NCBI GenBank assembly: GCA_050486205.1
Contig: JBJHCW010000001.1
Coordinates: 310,001 to 374,000 of the forward strand
DNA: 64,000 nucleotides
Source: PWQG01 sp050486205
GTDB lineage: Bacteria > Pseudomonadota > Gammaproteobacteria > Pseudomonadales > Pseudohongiellaceae
Reading direction: 5' to 3'
Shown here: one piece after another, positions 9,309 through 18,069 of the stretch
How positions within the stretch are numbered: position 1 is the stretch's first letter
Layout of the letters: the number at the start of each line of letters is the position of its first letter
Program-made: the position numbers and the translations under genes
The notes under the pieces: model-generated
The model's input: the letters and a program-made list of their open reading frames with translations, nothing else
The model's database searches: none
Told to the model about the DNA's origin: nothing

Positions 9309-9756
9309 GCAGCTCAACCGCCCGAAGCTCTTTAGCTGCCCGGTCCAGAATACCGTTTATATACTTGTGGCTGTCGGTGGCACCGAAGTCCCGAGCCAGC
9401 TCGATGGATTCATTGATCACCACTTTATAGGGCACATCCAGCCGCGCACTGAGTTCATAGATACCCATGCGCAGCAAGGACAGTTCCACAGGATCCAGCG
9501 CCTTGAGTTCCCGATCCAGCAAGGGGCGAATACGCTCATCCAGAGCATCCACCTCGGCAACCACCGCGGCAAACACTTCCCTGAAATAGTCCCGATCGAT
9601 CTTGCCCTGGTAATAGGTCAGAAATTCGGCCTGGATCTCGTTCACAGGTGCACCCGCCATCTGCCACTGATACAAAGCCTGCAGAATCATGCGCCTGGCC
9701 TTGTGCCGCTCAGAGAGCTTGCGCTTTTTGCCACCTGTCACCTGTTCATCGGTCAC
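9295..9756 (-). CDS. nusB: Transcription antitermination factor NusB
   Basis: NusB with NusE binds boxA RNA and supports antitermination of rRNA operons. The protein has the family core (HKARRMILQALYQWQ, YPVKVVINESIELA-like YKVVINESIELARDFG, and KYINGILDRAAKELR). I chose the GTG at 9756 because a GGGAG lies upstream and the next gene's stop is five bases away; an open frame continues upstream to 9849 but only inside ribH. The product is 153 residues with a basic N-terminus (TGGKKRKLSERHK). Confidence 0.92.
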   Translation of the reverse strand: MTDEQVTGGKKRKLSERHKARRMILQALYQWQMAGAPVNEIQAEFLTYYQGKIDRDYFREVFAAVVAEVDALDERIRPLLDRELKALDPVELSLLRMGIYELSARLDVPYKVVINESIELARDFGATDSHKYINGILDRAAKELRAVELRGLG

Positions 9757-9760
9757 GCAA

Positions 9761-10234
9761 TCACGCTCCCAGCCGATCAATGACACTGAGCATTTCCAGC
9801 GCACTGAGCGCGGCTTCTGCGCCCTTGTTACCGGCCTTGGTGCCGGCACGTTCGATGGCCTGCTCGATACTGTCCACAGTCAACACGCCAAAGGCGACCG
9901 GTACACCACTGTCCAGACTCACCTGACCCAGACCTTTGACACACTCTCCGGCCACGTATTCAAAATGCGGCGTGCCGCCACGAATGACGGCACCAAGGGC
10001 CACCACGGCATCATAGTTGCCGGTGGCCAGCACTTTTCTGGTCAGCAGCGGCAGCTCGTAGGCGCCGGGCGCCTTGATCACAGTGATCTGCTCATCCTTG
10101 ACGCCGTGCCGACGCAGCGCGTCAATGGCACCGGCCTGCAAGCTGTCCACCACAAAGCTGTTGAAACGCGCGACCACCAGGGCATAGCGCCCGCCGGTGT
10201 GCTGAAAGTCGCCTTCTATGGTCCTGATCGTCAT
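9761..10234 (-). CDS. ribH: 6,7-dimethyl-8-ribityllumazine synthase
   Basis: RibH condenses the RibD-derived pyrimidine with 3,4-dihydroxy-2-butanone 4-phosphate to form lumazine. VVARFNSFVVDSLQAGA, VKAPGAYELP-like VIKAPGAYELPL, GAVIRGGTPHFEYVA and FGVLTVDSIEQAIERAG are all typical. The 157-residue length is normal for an icosahedral lumazine synthase subunit. It lies 12 bases after the ribB fusion gene and four before nusB. Confidence 0.95.
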   Translation of the reverse strand: MTIRTIEGDFQHTGGRYALVVARFNSFVVDSLQAGAIDALRRHGVKDEQITVIKAPGAYELPLLTRKVLATGNYDAVVALGAVIRGGTPHFEYVAGECVKGLGQVSLDSGVPVAFGVLTVDSIEQAIERAGTKAGNKGAEAALSALEMLSVIDRLGA

Positions 10235-10246
10235 GTCTGATCCCCT

Positions 10247-11386
10247 TTATCCTTGTCCACCCGTAGTAGCGGGTTCCTCGAACTGTACAAAGTCCACCAC
10301 TTCCAGATCAAACCCGGAAATGGCATTGAATCGCGCCGGATAACTGAGCAGACGCATCTTGCCCACTCCCAGATCCCGGAGAATCTGGGAACCGGTACCA
10401 ATGGTCAGGTCGCTGCCCGTGCGACGGTGTTGCTCCCGCCGGCTCTGGCCGGGACGCATCACCGTTGCCAGACTTTCATCAATGTCCTCGTCATAGTCCT
10501 CACCTCCGAGCAGCACGGCAACACCACTGCCTTCACGGGCGATGCGCTCCAGTGCCCTGCTGAAGGACCAACTGGTGCCCCCTGGCGTCAGTACATCACA
10601 GACATCACGCAAGGTGTTGGCTATATGAACACGCACCAGCACCGGGTCATCCGGCTTGAAGTCCCCCAGGGTGAAGGCCAGATGTGTGCCGCCCTGGATG
10701 GTGTCCTCGAAGGTGTGCAGCATGAACGTGCCATGTTCGGTCTGCACCTCATGGCTCTCCTTGCGCTGAACAGTATGCTCGTTGGCAATACGGTAATGGA
10801 TCAGATCCACAATGGTGCCGATTTTCAGATTGTGTTGCTCAGCGAATTTTTCCAGATCACCGCGCCGGGCCATGGTACCGTCTTCGTTCATGATTTCGAC
10901 AATGGCGGCCGCTGGCATATAACCCGCCATACGTGCCAGGTCGCATCCCGCTTCGGTATGACCGGCGCGTTGCAGGACGCCACCTGGCTGGGCCATGATC
11001 GGGAAGATATGTCCGGGCTGGACAATATCCTCCGGCTTGCTCTCGCGCGCCACCGCCACCTGGATGGTGCGGGCACGATCGGCAGCTGAAATTCCCGTGG
11101 TCACACCGGTGGCGGCCTCGATGGATACCGTGAAGTTGGTGTTATACGGTGTATTGTTCCGGCTCACCATCAGTGGCAGCTGCAGATACTCACAGCGCTC
11201 GCGTGTCAGCGTCAGGCAGACCAGCCCACGGGCGTATTTGGTCATGAAATTGATGTGTTCCGGTGTCACGCGCTCGGCGGCAATGACCAGGTCACCCTCG
11301 TTTTCACGGTCTTCGTCATCCATCAGGATCACCATCCGGCCCTGCCGGATGTCATCTATGATCTCTTCTGTTGTGTTCAGCTTCAT
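10247..11386 (-). CDS. ribB: 3,4-dihydroxy-2-butanone 4-phosphate synthase fused to a degenerate RibA domain (RibBX type)
   Basis: The N-terminal ~200 residues are a complete RibB: DDEDRENEGDLVIAAE, TPYNTNFTVSIEA and GGVLQRAGHTEAGCDLA are intact. The C-terminal ~170 residues align to GTP cyclohydrolase II, but the zinc-binding segment is replaced (VRVHIANTLRDVCDVLTPGG has none of the three ligand cysteines in place) and the RQEGRGIGL loop is absent. The domain is therefore expected to be inactive as a cyclohydrolase. Such hybrids are known in Proteobacteria as RibBX. I chose the ATG at 11386 with CGGGAG six bases upstream; a GTG at 11407 overlaps the ribE stop and would add seven residues. 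Confidence 0.92.
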   Translation of the reverse strand: MKLNTTEEIIDDIRQGRMVILMDDEDRENEGDLVIAAERVTPEHINFMTKYARGLVCLTLTRERCEYLQLPLMVSRNNTPYNTNFTVSIEAATGVTTGISAADRARTIQVAVARESKPEDIVQPGHIFPIMAQPGGVLQRAGHTEAGCDLARMAGYMPAAAIVEIMNEDGTMARRGDLEKFAEQHNLKIGTIVDLIHYRIANEHTVQRKESHEVQTEHGTFMLHTFEDTIQGGTHLAFTLGDFKPDDPVLVRVHIANTLRDVCDVLTPGGTSWSFSRALERIAREGSGVAVLLGGEDYDEDIDESLATVMRPGQSRREQHRRTGSDLTIGTGSQILRDLGVGKMRLLSYPARFNAISGFDLEVVDFVQFEEPATTGGQG

Positions 11387-11403
11387 CTTGGCTCCCGATT
11401 GGT

Positions 11404-12078
11404 TCACACGTAGCCGTGCTGCTGGAGAAATTCACGCGTCAGTCTTGCTGCACCAGCCCCGGCCTCAGCACTCGGATCGGCCGCTGCGTCACCGAGCAAC
11501 AGTCGTTCCAGATACCGGGCGATCACATCCACTTCCAGATTCACCGGCTGGCCCGGTTGGTAGGTGTGCATGATGGTCTGCTCCTGCGTATGAGGAATCA
11601 CATTGACAGTGAACTCGGTGCCGGTAACTGTATTAACCGTCAGGCTGGTACCATCAATGCAGATCGAGCCTTTGCGCGCAATATACCGGGCCAGTTCATC
11701 CGGTACACGGAATCGCATGACCACACTGCCACCCTCCGGGTATGTCTCCACCAACATGCCAACACCATCCACATGCCCGCTGACAATATGACCACCCATA
11801 CGTTTGGCCGGTGTCAGCGCTTTTTCCAGATTCACTTTGGAACCAACCTTCAGATCCTCAAGTGTGGTCAACCTGAGTGTCTCGGCTGATACATCCGCGC
11901 TGAACCTGTGACCACCAAACGCAGTGACAGTCAGGCACACACCATTAACAGCGATACTGTCGCCCGGCTGCACATCAGACAGATCCAGCGCTTCACTTTG
12001 AATGCGCAGCTGCCATTCCCGACCTTTCAGGGCCAATGAATCAACATGGCCCAATGCCTCTATGATACCTGTAAACAT
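11404..12078 (-). CDS. ribE: Riboflavin synthase, alpha chain
   Basis: This enzyme dismutates two lumazines into riboflavin and the pyrimidine precursor. The protein starts MFTGIIEALGHV and shows the internal duplication of the family, with one barrel containing SIAVNGVCLTV and the other SICIDGTSLTVN, and the linker GGHIVSGHVDG. It has a C-terminal extension rich in Ala (DAAADPSAEAGAG) beyond the usual ~205 residues. It lies 10 bases after ribD. Confidence 0.95.
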   Translation of the reverse strand: MFTGIIEALGHVDSLALKGREWQLRIQSEALDLSDVQPGDSIAVNGVCLTVTAFGGHRFSADVSAETLRLTTLEDLKVGSKVNLEKALTPAKRMGGHIVSGHVDGVGMLVETYPEGGSVVMRFRVPDELARYIARKGSICIDGTSLTVNTVTGTEFTVNVIPHTQEQTIMHTYQPGQPVNLEVDVIARYLERLLLGDAAADPSAEAGAGAARLTREFLQQHGYV

Positions 12079-12088
12079 CGCTTCAACC

Positions 12089-13195
12089 TCAGGCCTTCAC
12101 GCGTGCCGTAATACGACAATCCTCACCAATTCTGCAAACATCACTCATTTCAAGTGCGACCTGATCCTTCATGCTGCTCAAGCCCGGCAGGTTCAGCAAC
12201 GGCATGGCGTCACTGCCCAGGAAACGGGCGCCGACATACACCACCACCTCATCAACAAGCCGCTCGCGCACCATGGCACCACTCAAGGTCGGACCTGCCT
12301 CCAGCATGACCTCATTACAGGCATACTCACCGGCCAGCAACCGCATGACGGCGCGAAGGCTCACCTGCCCGTTGCTGTCGGCCGCCACCTGCCTGATCTG
12401 CGCACTGGAGTCCACAAACCGGGCCAGCTGACGATCATGTGCCCGCGTGGTCAACAGCAGCACGTCACCCGGGACGGCAATGATACGCGAGTCCGGCGGA
12501 GTTCGCAGAGCGCTGTCCACAATCACCCGCAGCGGTTGTCGCAATGCCATCTTGTTGCCGGGCAGGTCTTCAGCCCGTACATTCAATGATGGATCATCTC
12601 CAATTACCGTGTTGACACCGGTTAGCATGGCACAACTGCCTGCGCGCAATCGTTGCACATCCTGACGCGCCAGCGGACCGGTGATCCACTTGCTTTCCCC
12701 CGAGGCCATCGCGGTACGGCCATCAAGGCTCATCGCCATCTTGCAGCGCACCCAGGGCAGTTGCCGGGTCATACGCTTGATGAAACCCGCATTCAGGTCA
12801 CGTGCCTGCGCCTCCAGTATCGGACCACTGACGCGGATGCCTGCGGCCTTGAGTGCTTCAAGGCCCTGCCCGGCTACCGCGGGGTTGGGATCCTGCATAC
12901 CGTAGACCACCTCGGCCACGCCTGCCTTGATCAGCGCACCCGTGCATGGCGGCGTGCGACCATGGATACAGCAAGGCTCCAGTGTTACATAGGCGGTGGC
13001 GCCGCGGGCCAGATCACCAGCGCTGCGCAGTGCATTGACCTCGGCATGGGGTTCACCGGCACACTCATGCCAACCCTCACCAACCACTCTGCCATCGCGC
13101 ACGATCACACAACCGACTCGCGGATTGGGTGTGGCTGTGTAGACCCGGCGCGCCAGCGCCAGGGCCTGTTGCATATACTGTTCTGCGGTGGTCAT
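12089..13195 (-). CDS. ribD: Bifunctional pyrimidine deaminase / 5-amino-6-(5-phosphoribosylamino)uracil reductase
   Basis: RibD carries out steps two and three of riboflavin synthesis. The N-terminal deaminase domain has the zinc motif HAEVNAL followed by VTLEPCCIHGRTPPC. The C-terminal reductase domain begins near residue 150 with VRCKMAMSLDGRTAMASGESKWITG and contains EAGPTLSGAMV. I chose the ATG at 13195 (MTTAEQYMQQALALARR), as in other RibD proteins; the open frame continues upstream through nrdR without a plausible start. It gives 368 residues, the normal size. It lies 25 bases after nrdR. Confidence 0.94.
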   Translation of the reverse strand: MTTAEQYMQQALALARRVYTATPNPRVGCVIVRDGRVVGEGWHECAGEPHAEVNALRSAGDLARGATAYVTLEPCCIHGRTPPCTGALIKAGVAEVVYGMQDPNPAVAGQGLEALKAAGIRVSGPILEAQARDLNAGFIKRMTRQLPWVRCKMAMSLDGRTAMASGESKWITGPLARQDVQRLRAGSCAMLTGVNTVIGDDPSLNVRAEDLPGNKMALRQPLRVIVDSALRTPPDSRIIAVPGDVLLLTTRAHDRQLARFVDSSAQIRQVAADSNGQVSLRAVMRLLAGEYACNEVMLEAGPTLSGAMVRERLVDEVVVYVGARFLGSDAMPLLNLPGLSSMKDQVALEMSDVCRIGEDCRITARVKA

Positions 13196-13220
13196 TGCGG
13201 AGTCCGTGCTTGCCGGCAGC

Positions 13221-13673
13221 TCATTCGCTGGACAGGCGGTCAATCTCCGCCCTGAATTCATTGAGGTCCTTGAAGCTGCGATATACCGACGCAAAGCGCA
13301 CAAAGGCTACTTCATCAAGCTGTCGCAGCTCGCGCATCACTTCCTCGCCAACCATACGCGAGGACACCTCACGCTCGCCGGTTGCCCTGAGATTGTGACG
13401 GATGCGGTTGATTGCCTCGTCTACCCGTTCGATACTGACAGGTCGCTTTTCCAGGGCCTTCATCAGGCCGGAATGCAGCTTGTTTTCGTCAAACGGCTCC
13501 CGGACGCCGTTCTGTTTGATGATCCGGGGCATGACCAGCTCTGCTGTTTCATAGGTGGTAAAACGCTCGACACAGGTTATGCATTCGCGTCTGCGCCGAA
13601 CCTGGTCACCCTCGGCAACCAGGCGCGAATCGATCACCTTGGTGTCATTGGCCCCGCAGAACGGACAATGCAT
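13221..13673 (-). CDS. nrdR: Transcriptional repressor NrdR
   Basis: NrdR is a nucleotide-sensing repressor of ribonucleotide reductase genes. The N-terminal zinc ribbon has the cysteines in MHCPFCG and RRECITCVERF, and the following ATP-cone domain starts around residue 49 (IIKQNGVREPFDENKL). The 150-residue length is standard. Location between glyA and ribD is the usual gammaproteobacterial arrangement. No ribonucleotide reductase gene is in this window. Confidence 0.95.
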   Translation of the reverse strand: MHCPFCGANDTKVIDSRLVAEGDQVRRRRECITCVERFTTYETAELVMPRIIKQNGVREPFDENKLHSGLMKALEKRPVSIERVDEAINRIRHNLRATGEREVSSRMVGEEVMRELRQLDEVAFVRFASVYRSFKDLNEFRAEIDRLSSE

Positions 13674-13689
13674 GGTTCATACCCTGTTT

Positions 13690-14946
13690 TCAGTTCCGGT
13701 AAACCGGGAACCGGGCGCACAGCGCCAATACCTTTTCCTTCACAGTGCTGATGGTCTGGGCATTGTTGATGTCATCCAGGATGTCGCACATCCACTCGGT
13801 AAGCTGCGCCATCTCGGCTTCCTTGAATCCGCGACTGGTGGCCGCCGGTGAGCCGATCCGCAGTCCGCTGGTGACAAAGGGCGGTCGCGGATCATTCGGC
13901 ACCGCATTCTTGTTCACGGTGATATTGGCCAGACCAAGCGCGGCATCCGCGTCCTTGCCGGTGATATCCTGCTTGACCAGGCTGAGCAGGAACAGATGGT
14001 CATCAGTACCGCCGGAGATCACATCGTAACCGCGGGACATGAAGCCGTGCGCCATGGTCTGCGCATTCTTCACCACCTGCTGCTGGTAAGTCCTGAACTC
14101 ATCACTCATGGCTTCCTTGAAGCAGACAGCCTTGGCTGCAATCACATGCATCAGCGGACCACCCTGGCTTTCAGGAAAGACGGAGAAATTCAGTTTCTTT
14201 TCCAGTTCCGGATTGGATTTTGCCAGGATGATGCCACCGCGAGGGCCACGCAATGTCTTGTGTGTGGTTGTGGTAGTGACATCAGCTATCTGTACAGGAC
14301 TGGGGTATACACCGGCAGCAACCAGACCGGCAACATGGGCCATGTCCACCAGGAACCAGGCACCTACCCTGTCGGCAATGTCACGGAAACGCTGCCAGTC
14401 AATGATGCGTGAATACGCAGAAAACCCGGCAACAATCATTTTTGGCTTGTGCTCTAGCGCCAGTGCCTCGACCTGCTCATAATCGATCTCGCCGGTCTCG
14501 TTGTTCAGCCCGTATTGCACAGCGTTATAGATACGGCCGGAGAAACTGACACTGGCCCCGTGGGTAAGGTGGCCGCCGTCGGCCAGACTCATGCCCAGCA
14601 CAGTATCGCCGGGTTTCAGCAGCGCCATGTACACCGCTGCATTGGCCTGGGAACCGGAGTGCGGCTGCACATTGGCATAGTCGGCACCAAACAGCTTCTT
14701 CGCCCGCTCTATGGCTACGGTTTCAACCACGTCCACATGTTCACAGCCACCGTAGTAGCGCTTGCCCGGGTAACCCTCGGCATACTTGTTGGTCAGCACT
14801 GTACCCTGGGCTTCCATCACCCGCGGGCTGGTGTAGTTCTCGGAGGCAATCAGCTCGATGTGCTCTTCCTGACGCTTGCGTTCACCTTCAATGGCGTTGT
14901 GGATTTCCGGATCAAATCCGGCAATGGTCATATCGCTGCTAAACAT
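13690..14946 (-). CDS. glyA: Serine hydroxymethyltransferase
   Basis: GlyA interconverts serine and glycine with tetrahydrofolate, using pyridoxal phosphate. IELIASENYTSP, KYAEGYPGKRYYGGCE, the PLP lysine in TTTTHKTLRGPRGG, and the C-terminal SGLRIGSPAATSRGF are diagnostic. The ATG at 14946 has GGGG upstream; an ATG at 14931 is an alternative. It is the first gene of the minus-strand block that runs to ribA, so its promoter in 14947-15148 may serve much of the block. Confidence 0.95.
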   Translation of the reverse strand: MFSSDMTIAGFDPEIHNAIEGERKRQEEHIELIASENYTSPRVMEAQGTVLTNKYAEGYPGKRYYGGCEHVDVVETVAIERAKKLFGADYANVQPHSGSQANAAVYMALLKPGDTVLGMSLADGGHLTHGASVSFSGRIYNAVQYGLNNETGEIDYEQVEALALEHKPKMIVAGFSAYSRIIDWQRFRDIADRVGAWFLVDMAHVAGLVAAGVYPSPVQIADVTTTTTHKTLRGPRGGIILAKSNPELEKKLNFSVFPESQGGPLMHVIAAKAVCFKEAMSDEFRTYQQQVVKNAQTMAHGFMSRGYDVISGGTDDHLFLLSLVKQDITGKDADAALGLANITVNKNAVPNDPRPPFVTSGLRIGSPAATSRGFKEAEMAQLTEWMCDILDDINNAQTISTVKEKVLALCARFPVYRN

Positions 14947-15101
14947 TCAAGACCCCGTTGTCTGTGCCTCACCGCTCGCTCTGGCTGCATACCGTGGAAA
15001 CGGCTGAATTTCAGTGGAGCGACATTTTACATGATGCAGCCCTTCAAAGCATCGGGAATCTTGCGCACGGTACGGATCTGCCTGAAAACTGCGGCTTTGC
15101 A

Positions 15102-15110
15102 TGCTAAACT
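15102..15110 (+). promoter_or_regulatory. Extended -10 promoter for ettA (predicted)
   Basis: TGCTAAACT matches the extended -10 form TGnTAnnnT, 38 bases before the ettA start. The region 17 bases upstream (CTGAAA) is a weak -35. The 202-base divergent gap between glyA and ettA holds no other clear element that I can see; I did not find a PurR-type operator for glyA. Confidence 0.4.
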
Positions 15111-15148
15111 TGCTGCTTTTTACTGTTACGCAAGAGAACCTGGAGCGT

Positions 15149-16816
15149 ATGGCACAATTTGTATACACCATGAACCGCGTGGGCAAGGTGGTTCCCCCGA
15201 AAAAAGAGATTCTGAAAGATATCTCCCTGTCCTTTTTTCCCGGCGCCAAAATTGGCGTGCTGGGCCTGAACGGCTCTGGCAAATCCACCCTGCTGCGCAT
15301 CATGGCCGGCGTGGACACCGAGTTCAACGGGGAAGCTCGCCCGCAGCCCGACCTGAACGTCGGGTACCTGCCGCAGGAACCACAACTGGACCCTGACAAG
15401 GATGTGCGTGGCAATATCGAGGAAGGCGTGGCCAGCACCATGAAGCTGATCGAGGAGTTCAACGCCATCAGTGACCGCTTTGCCGAACCCATGAGCGATG
15501 AGGAAATGAATACGCTGCTGGAACGCCAGGGTGAACTTCAGAACGCCATTGATGCCTGCAATGGCTGGGATATCGAGCGCACGCTGGAGATTGCCGCTGA
15601 CGCCCTGCGCCTGCCGCCATGGGATGCAGACGTCAGCACACTGTCTGGCGGCGAGCGGCGCCGCGTTGCCCTGTGTCGCCTGCTGCTGTCCAACCCGGAC
15701 ATGTTGTTGCTGGATGAACCAACCAACCACCTGGATGCTGAAAGCGTGGCCTGGCTGGAACGCTTTCTGGTCGAGTTCCCCGGCACCGTGGTTGCCATCA
15801 CTCACGACCGCTATTTCCTGGACAATGCCGCCGGCTGGATTCTTGAACTTGACCGCGGCCATGGCATTCCCTACGAGGGCAACTACACAACCTGGCTGGA
15901 AGCCAAGGAAAAGCGCCTGGCCACCGAAGCCAAGCAGGAAGCAGCCCGCGAGAAAACCATCCGGTCAGAACTGGAATGGGTGCGCAACAACCCCAAAGGG
16001 CGCCAGGCCAAAAGCAAGGCACGCCTGGCCCGGTTTGAGGAGCTGAACTCACAGGAATTCCAGAAGCGCAATGAAACCACCGAACTGTACATTCCCCCGG
16101 GCCCACGCCTGGGTGACAAAGTCATCGAGGTAGAAAACCTGAGCAAAGCCTTTGATGGTCGCGTACTGATCGACAATCTCAGCTTTTCGGTGCCAAAAGG
16201 TGCAATTGTCGGCATAATCGGCGCCAATGGCGCAGGAAAGACCACCTTCCTGCGTATGCTCGTGGGCAGCGAACAGCCCGACAGCGGCAGCATCACTCTG
16301 GGCGACACCGTGGATCTGGCCTACGTCGACCAGAGCCGGGACGCCCTGGATGGCAGCAAGTCAGTCTGGGAGGAAATCTCGGACGGTCAGGACATCATGC
16401 AGATTGGCCGGTACGAAGTGCCGTCGCGCGCCTATGTGGGCCGTTTCAACTTCAAGGGTGGCGACCAGCAGAAATTCATCAAGGACCTGTCCGGTGGCGA
16501 GCGTAACCGTGTGCACCTGGCCAAATTGCTTCGGCGTGGCGCCAATGTGCTGTTGCTGGACGAACCAACCAATGACCTGGACGTGGAAACCCTGCGTGCC
16601 CTGGAGGAAGGGCTCCTGAACTTCCCTGGCAGCGTGGTTGTGGTCTCGCACGACCGCTGGTTCCTGGATCGTATCTGTACTCACATACTGGCGTTCGAGG
16701 GCGACAGTCAGGTAGTGTTCCACGAGGGCAACTACAGTGACTACGAAGCAGATCGCAAAAAACGCCTTGGCGACGCGGCACAGCCCACACGCATCAAGTA
16801 CCGAAAACTGGCCTGA
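15149..16816 (+). CDS. ettA: Energy-dependent translational throttle protein EttA (ABC-F ATPase)
   Basis: EttA binds the ribosomal E site and gates entry into elongation according to the ATP/ADP ratio. Two ABC cassettes are present: Walker A GLNGSGKSTL with LSGGERRRVALCR and LLLDEPTNHLDAES, then GANGAGKTTF with LSGGERNRVHLAK and LLLDEPTNDLDVET. The linker between them holds the P-site interaction region. With the ATG at 15149 (MAQFVYTMNRVGKVVPPKK) the product is 555 residues, the same as E. coli EttA. A GGAG lies three bases before the start. Confidence 0.95.
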   Translation: MAQFVYTMNRVGKVVPPKKEILKDISLSFFPGAKIGVLGLNGSGKSTLLRIMAGVDTEFNGEARPQPDLNVGYLPQEPQLDPDKDVRGNIEEGVASTMKLIEEFNAISDRFAEPMSDEEMNTLLERQGELQNAIDACNGWDIERTLEIAADALRLPPWDADVSTLSGGERRRVALCRLLLSNPDMLLLDEPTNHLDAESVAWLERFLVEFPGTVVAITHDRYFLDNAAGWILELDRGHGIPYEGNYTTWLEAKEKRLATEAKQEAAREKTIRSELEWVRNNPKGRQAKSKARLARFEELNSQEFQKRNETTELYIPPGPRLGDKVIEVENLSKAFDGRVLIDNLSFSVPKGAIVGIIGANGAGKTTFLRMLVGSEQPDSGSITLGDTVDLAYVDQSRDALDGSKSVWEEISDGQDIMQIGRYEVPSRAYVGRFNFKGGDQQKFIKDLSGGERNRVHLAKLLRRGANVLLLDEPTNDLDVETLRALEEGLLNFPGSVVVVSHDRWFLDRICTHILAFEGDSQVVFHEGNYSDYEADRKKRLGDAAQPTRIKYRKLA

Positions 16817-16865
16817 TATCCGTTGCGAGTGCGGGAGCGTTCCGGGCCGGTTTCGGCAGCCGAGA

Positions 16866-16895
16866 GCCGGAGCAGACTCAAGTATCTGCTCCGGC
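16866..16895. repeat. Perfect 11-bp inverted repeat, hairpin between ettA and the PilZ gene
   Basis: GCCGGAGCAGA at 16866-16876 is the exact reverse complement of TCTGCTCCGGC at 16885-16895, with an 8-base loop. No T-run follows on either strand, so it is not a standard intrinsic terminator. It could be a transcript-stabilising hairpin, a REP-like element or a protein site. It lies 49 bases after the ettA stop and about 57 before the PilZ start. Confidence 0.6.
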
Positions 16896-16951
16896 GGCCG
16901 ATTCAGAGGTACGAGCGGGCAAAATTCAGGCCCCGAGTGGAGACTATTGCA

Positions 16952-17359
16952 ATGACAGATGCAACACCGGCGCCAGCTCCAGAGGCACGAACCGGCGCCG
17001 ACAACAACAGGCGTCGGTTTACCCGCATTTTCTTTGATGCCGAAACCGTGCTGGCACAAGGCGATACCGCGCACATCGTCAAGCTGATGGATGTTTCCCT
17101 GCAGGGCATGCTGGTTCAGCTGTTACCGGAGCAGCACGTTCAACCCGACATCCCGGTCGAGGGCTGCATCCACCTGGGTGGCGACATCCAGATCAGAATG
17201 ACGCTCAGCGTTGTCAACCACCGTGGAGACCGGCTCGGGCTTCACTGTGAAAACATTGACCTGGACAGCCTGACGCATCTGCGCAGACTGGTGGAGTTGA
17301 ATCTGGGCGATGTCTCACTGCTGGAGCGCGAACTCGGTGCCCTGGAGCATCATGGCTGA
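16952..17359 (+). CDS. PilZ-domain protein, probable cyclic-di-GMP receptor
   Basis: This 135-residue protein is a stand-alone PilZ domain. The two cyclic-di-GMP binding motifs are visible: RRRFTRI near residue 24 (the RxxxR motif) and DVSLQG near residue 48 (the D/NxSxxG motif). A Pro/Ala-rich N-terminus precedes the domain. I chose the ATG at 16952 with GGAG about nine bases upstream; the frame is open further upstream but that part has no domain and crosses the hairpin. It converges with the P-like gene five bases downstream. The output pathway is unknown. Confidence 0.85.
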   Translation: MTDATPAPAPEARTGADNNRRRFTRIFFDAETVLAQGDTAHIVKLMDVSLQGMLVQLLPEQHVQPDIPVEGCIHLGGDIQIRMTLSVVNHRGDRLGLHCENIDLDSLTHLRRLVELNLGDVSLLERELGALEHHG

Positions 17360-17364
17360 CAGGC

Positions 17365-18069
17365 TCAGAGCCTGAGTGCCTCGCGAAGCGCTTTCATGTG
17401 CGCCCGCTGTTCCTCCACGGCCAGGGGCTTGCCCGGATTATCCTCCAGGGCAGGTGGCTCCGGCACATCCAGATCCTCGCCACGCATGACCCGCTGGCAA
17501 TACTGCTTGTAATAATGCGCAAATACCGGAAACACACGGTCTTCCGGCTCGGAGCCGAGCAGGTGCCAATCTGTCGCCTTGCCTGCCTGGTAGACCGCCG
17601 GATGGCTCCAGGGCCAGGCACTTTTGGGGTGTGACGCACGACAGGCCTCCACGTAAGCCTCTCGCGGCGTCGGCAAGCCGAACAGCGAATGGCCCTGTTC
17701 ACAGGCACGAATGACCACAGCCAGCGACGGCAGGAATTCATGGGTTCTGACCAGTTGTCGCGCCGCCGCGACTATCTGCAGCGGACTGAATTCAGCCAGG
17801 GTCTGGAGCCAGAATTTCTTGGTCAGCATCAATCGATCCGGATCACCATACGCCTTGTGGTACTGGTTATGGTAGGCGAGTTCGAACTCGGCAAAGAGCT
17901 GGTTGATGGCGTCGACACGATCAGGCTGCCGGGCGTCGGCACCCGGCGGCTCATTCGGCCCAGCTTCGGTCCGTGAATCGCTGGAAGGCCGCTGCAAGGC
18001 TGTCGTCGGATCCTGACCGGCCTGAGCCGCTTGCGCTGCCTTTTGCAACAGGGGATTGATTTCTCGCAT
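17365..18069 (-). CDS. Phage lambda P-like replication protein
   Basis: The 234-residue protein resembles the replication protein P family: an N-terminal disordered Gln/Ala/Pro-rich stretch, then a conserved block with FAEFELAYHNQYHKAYG, LTKKFWLQTLAEFSPLQIVAAARQLVRTHEFLPSLAVVIRACEQ. Phage P proteins load the replicative helicase DnaB. Homologues occur as chromosomal genes in pseudomonads and relatives. The ATG at 18069 lies 119 bases inside the upstream DnaT-like gene, a long overlap; a later start is possible but none has a better site. No other phage gene is nearby, so it looks like a resident gene. Function as a helicase loader is inferred. Confidence 0.7.
   Translation of the reverse strand: MREINPLLQKAAQAAQAGQDPTTALQRPSSDSRTEAGPNEPPGADARQPDRVDAINQLFAEFELAYHNQYHKAYGDPDRLMLTKKFWLQTLAEFSPLQIVAAARQLVRTHEFLPSLAVVIRACEQGHSLFGLPTPREAYVEACRASHPKSAWPWSHPAVYQAGKATDWHLLGSEPEDRVFPVFAHYYKQYCQRVMRGEDLDVPEPPALEDNPGKPLAVEEQRAHMKALREALRL

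Noticed and set aside
11387..11403. FMN riboswitch upstream of the RibB fusion
   Set aside because: Only 17 bases separate it from ribE, and none of the riboflavin-block gaps is long enough to hold an RFN element.
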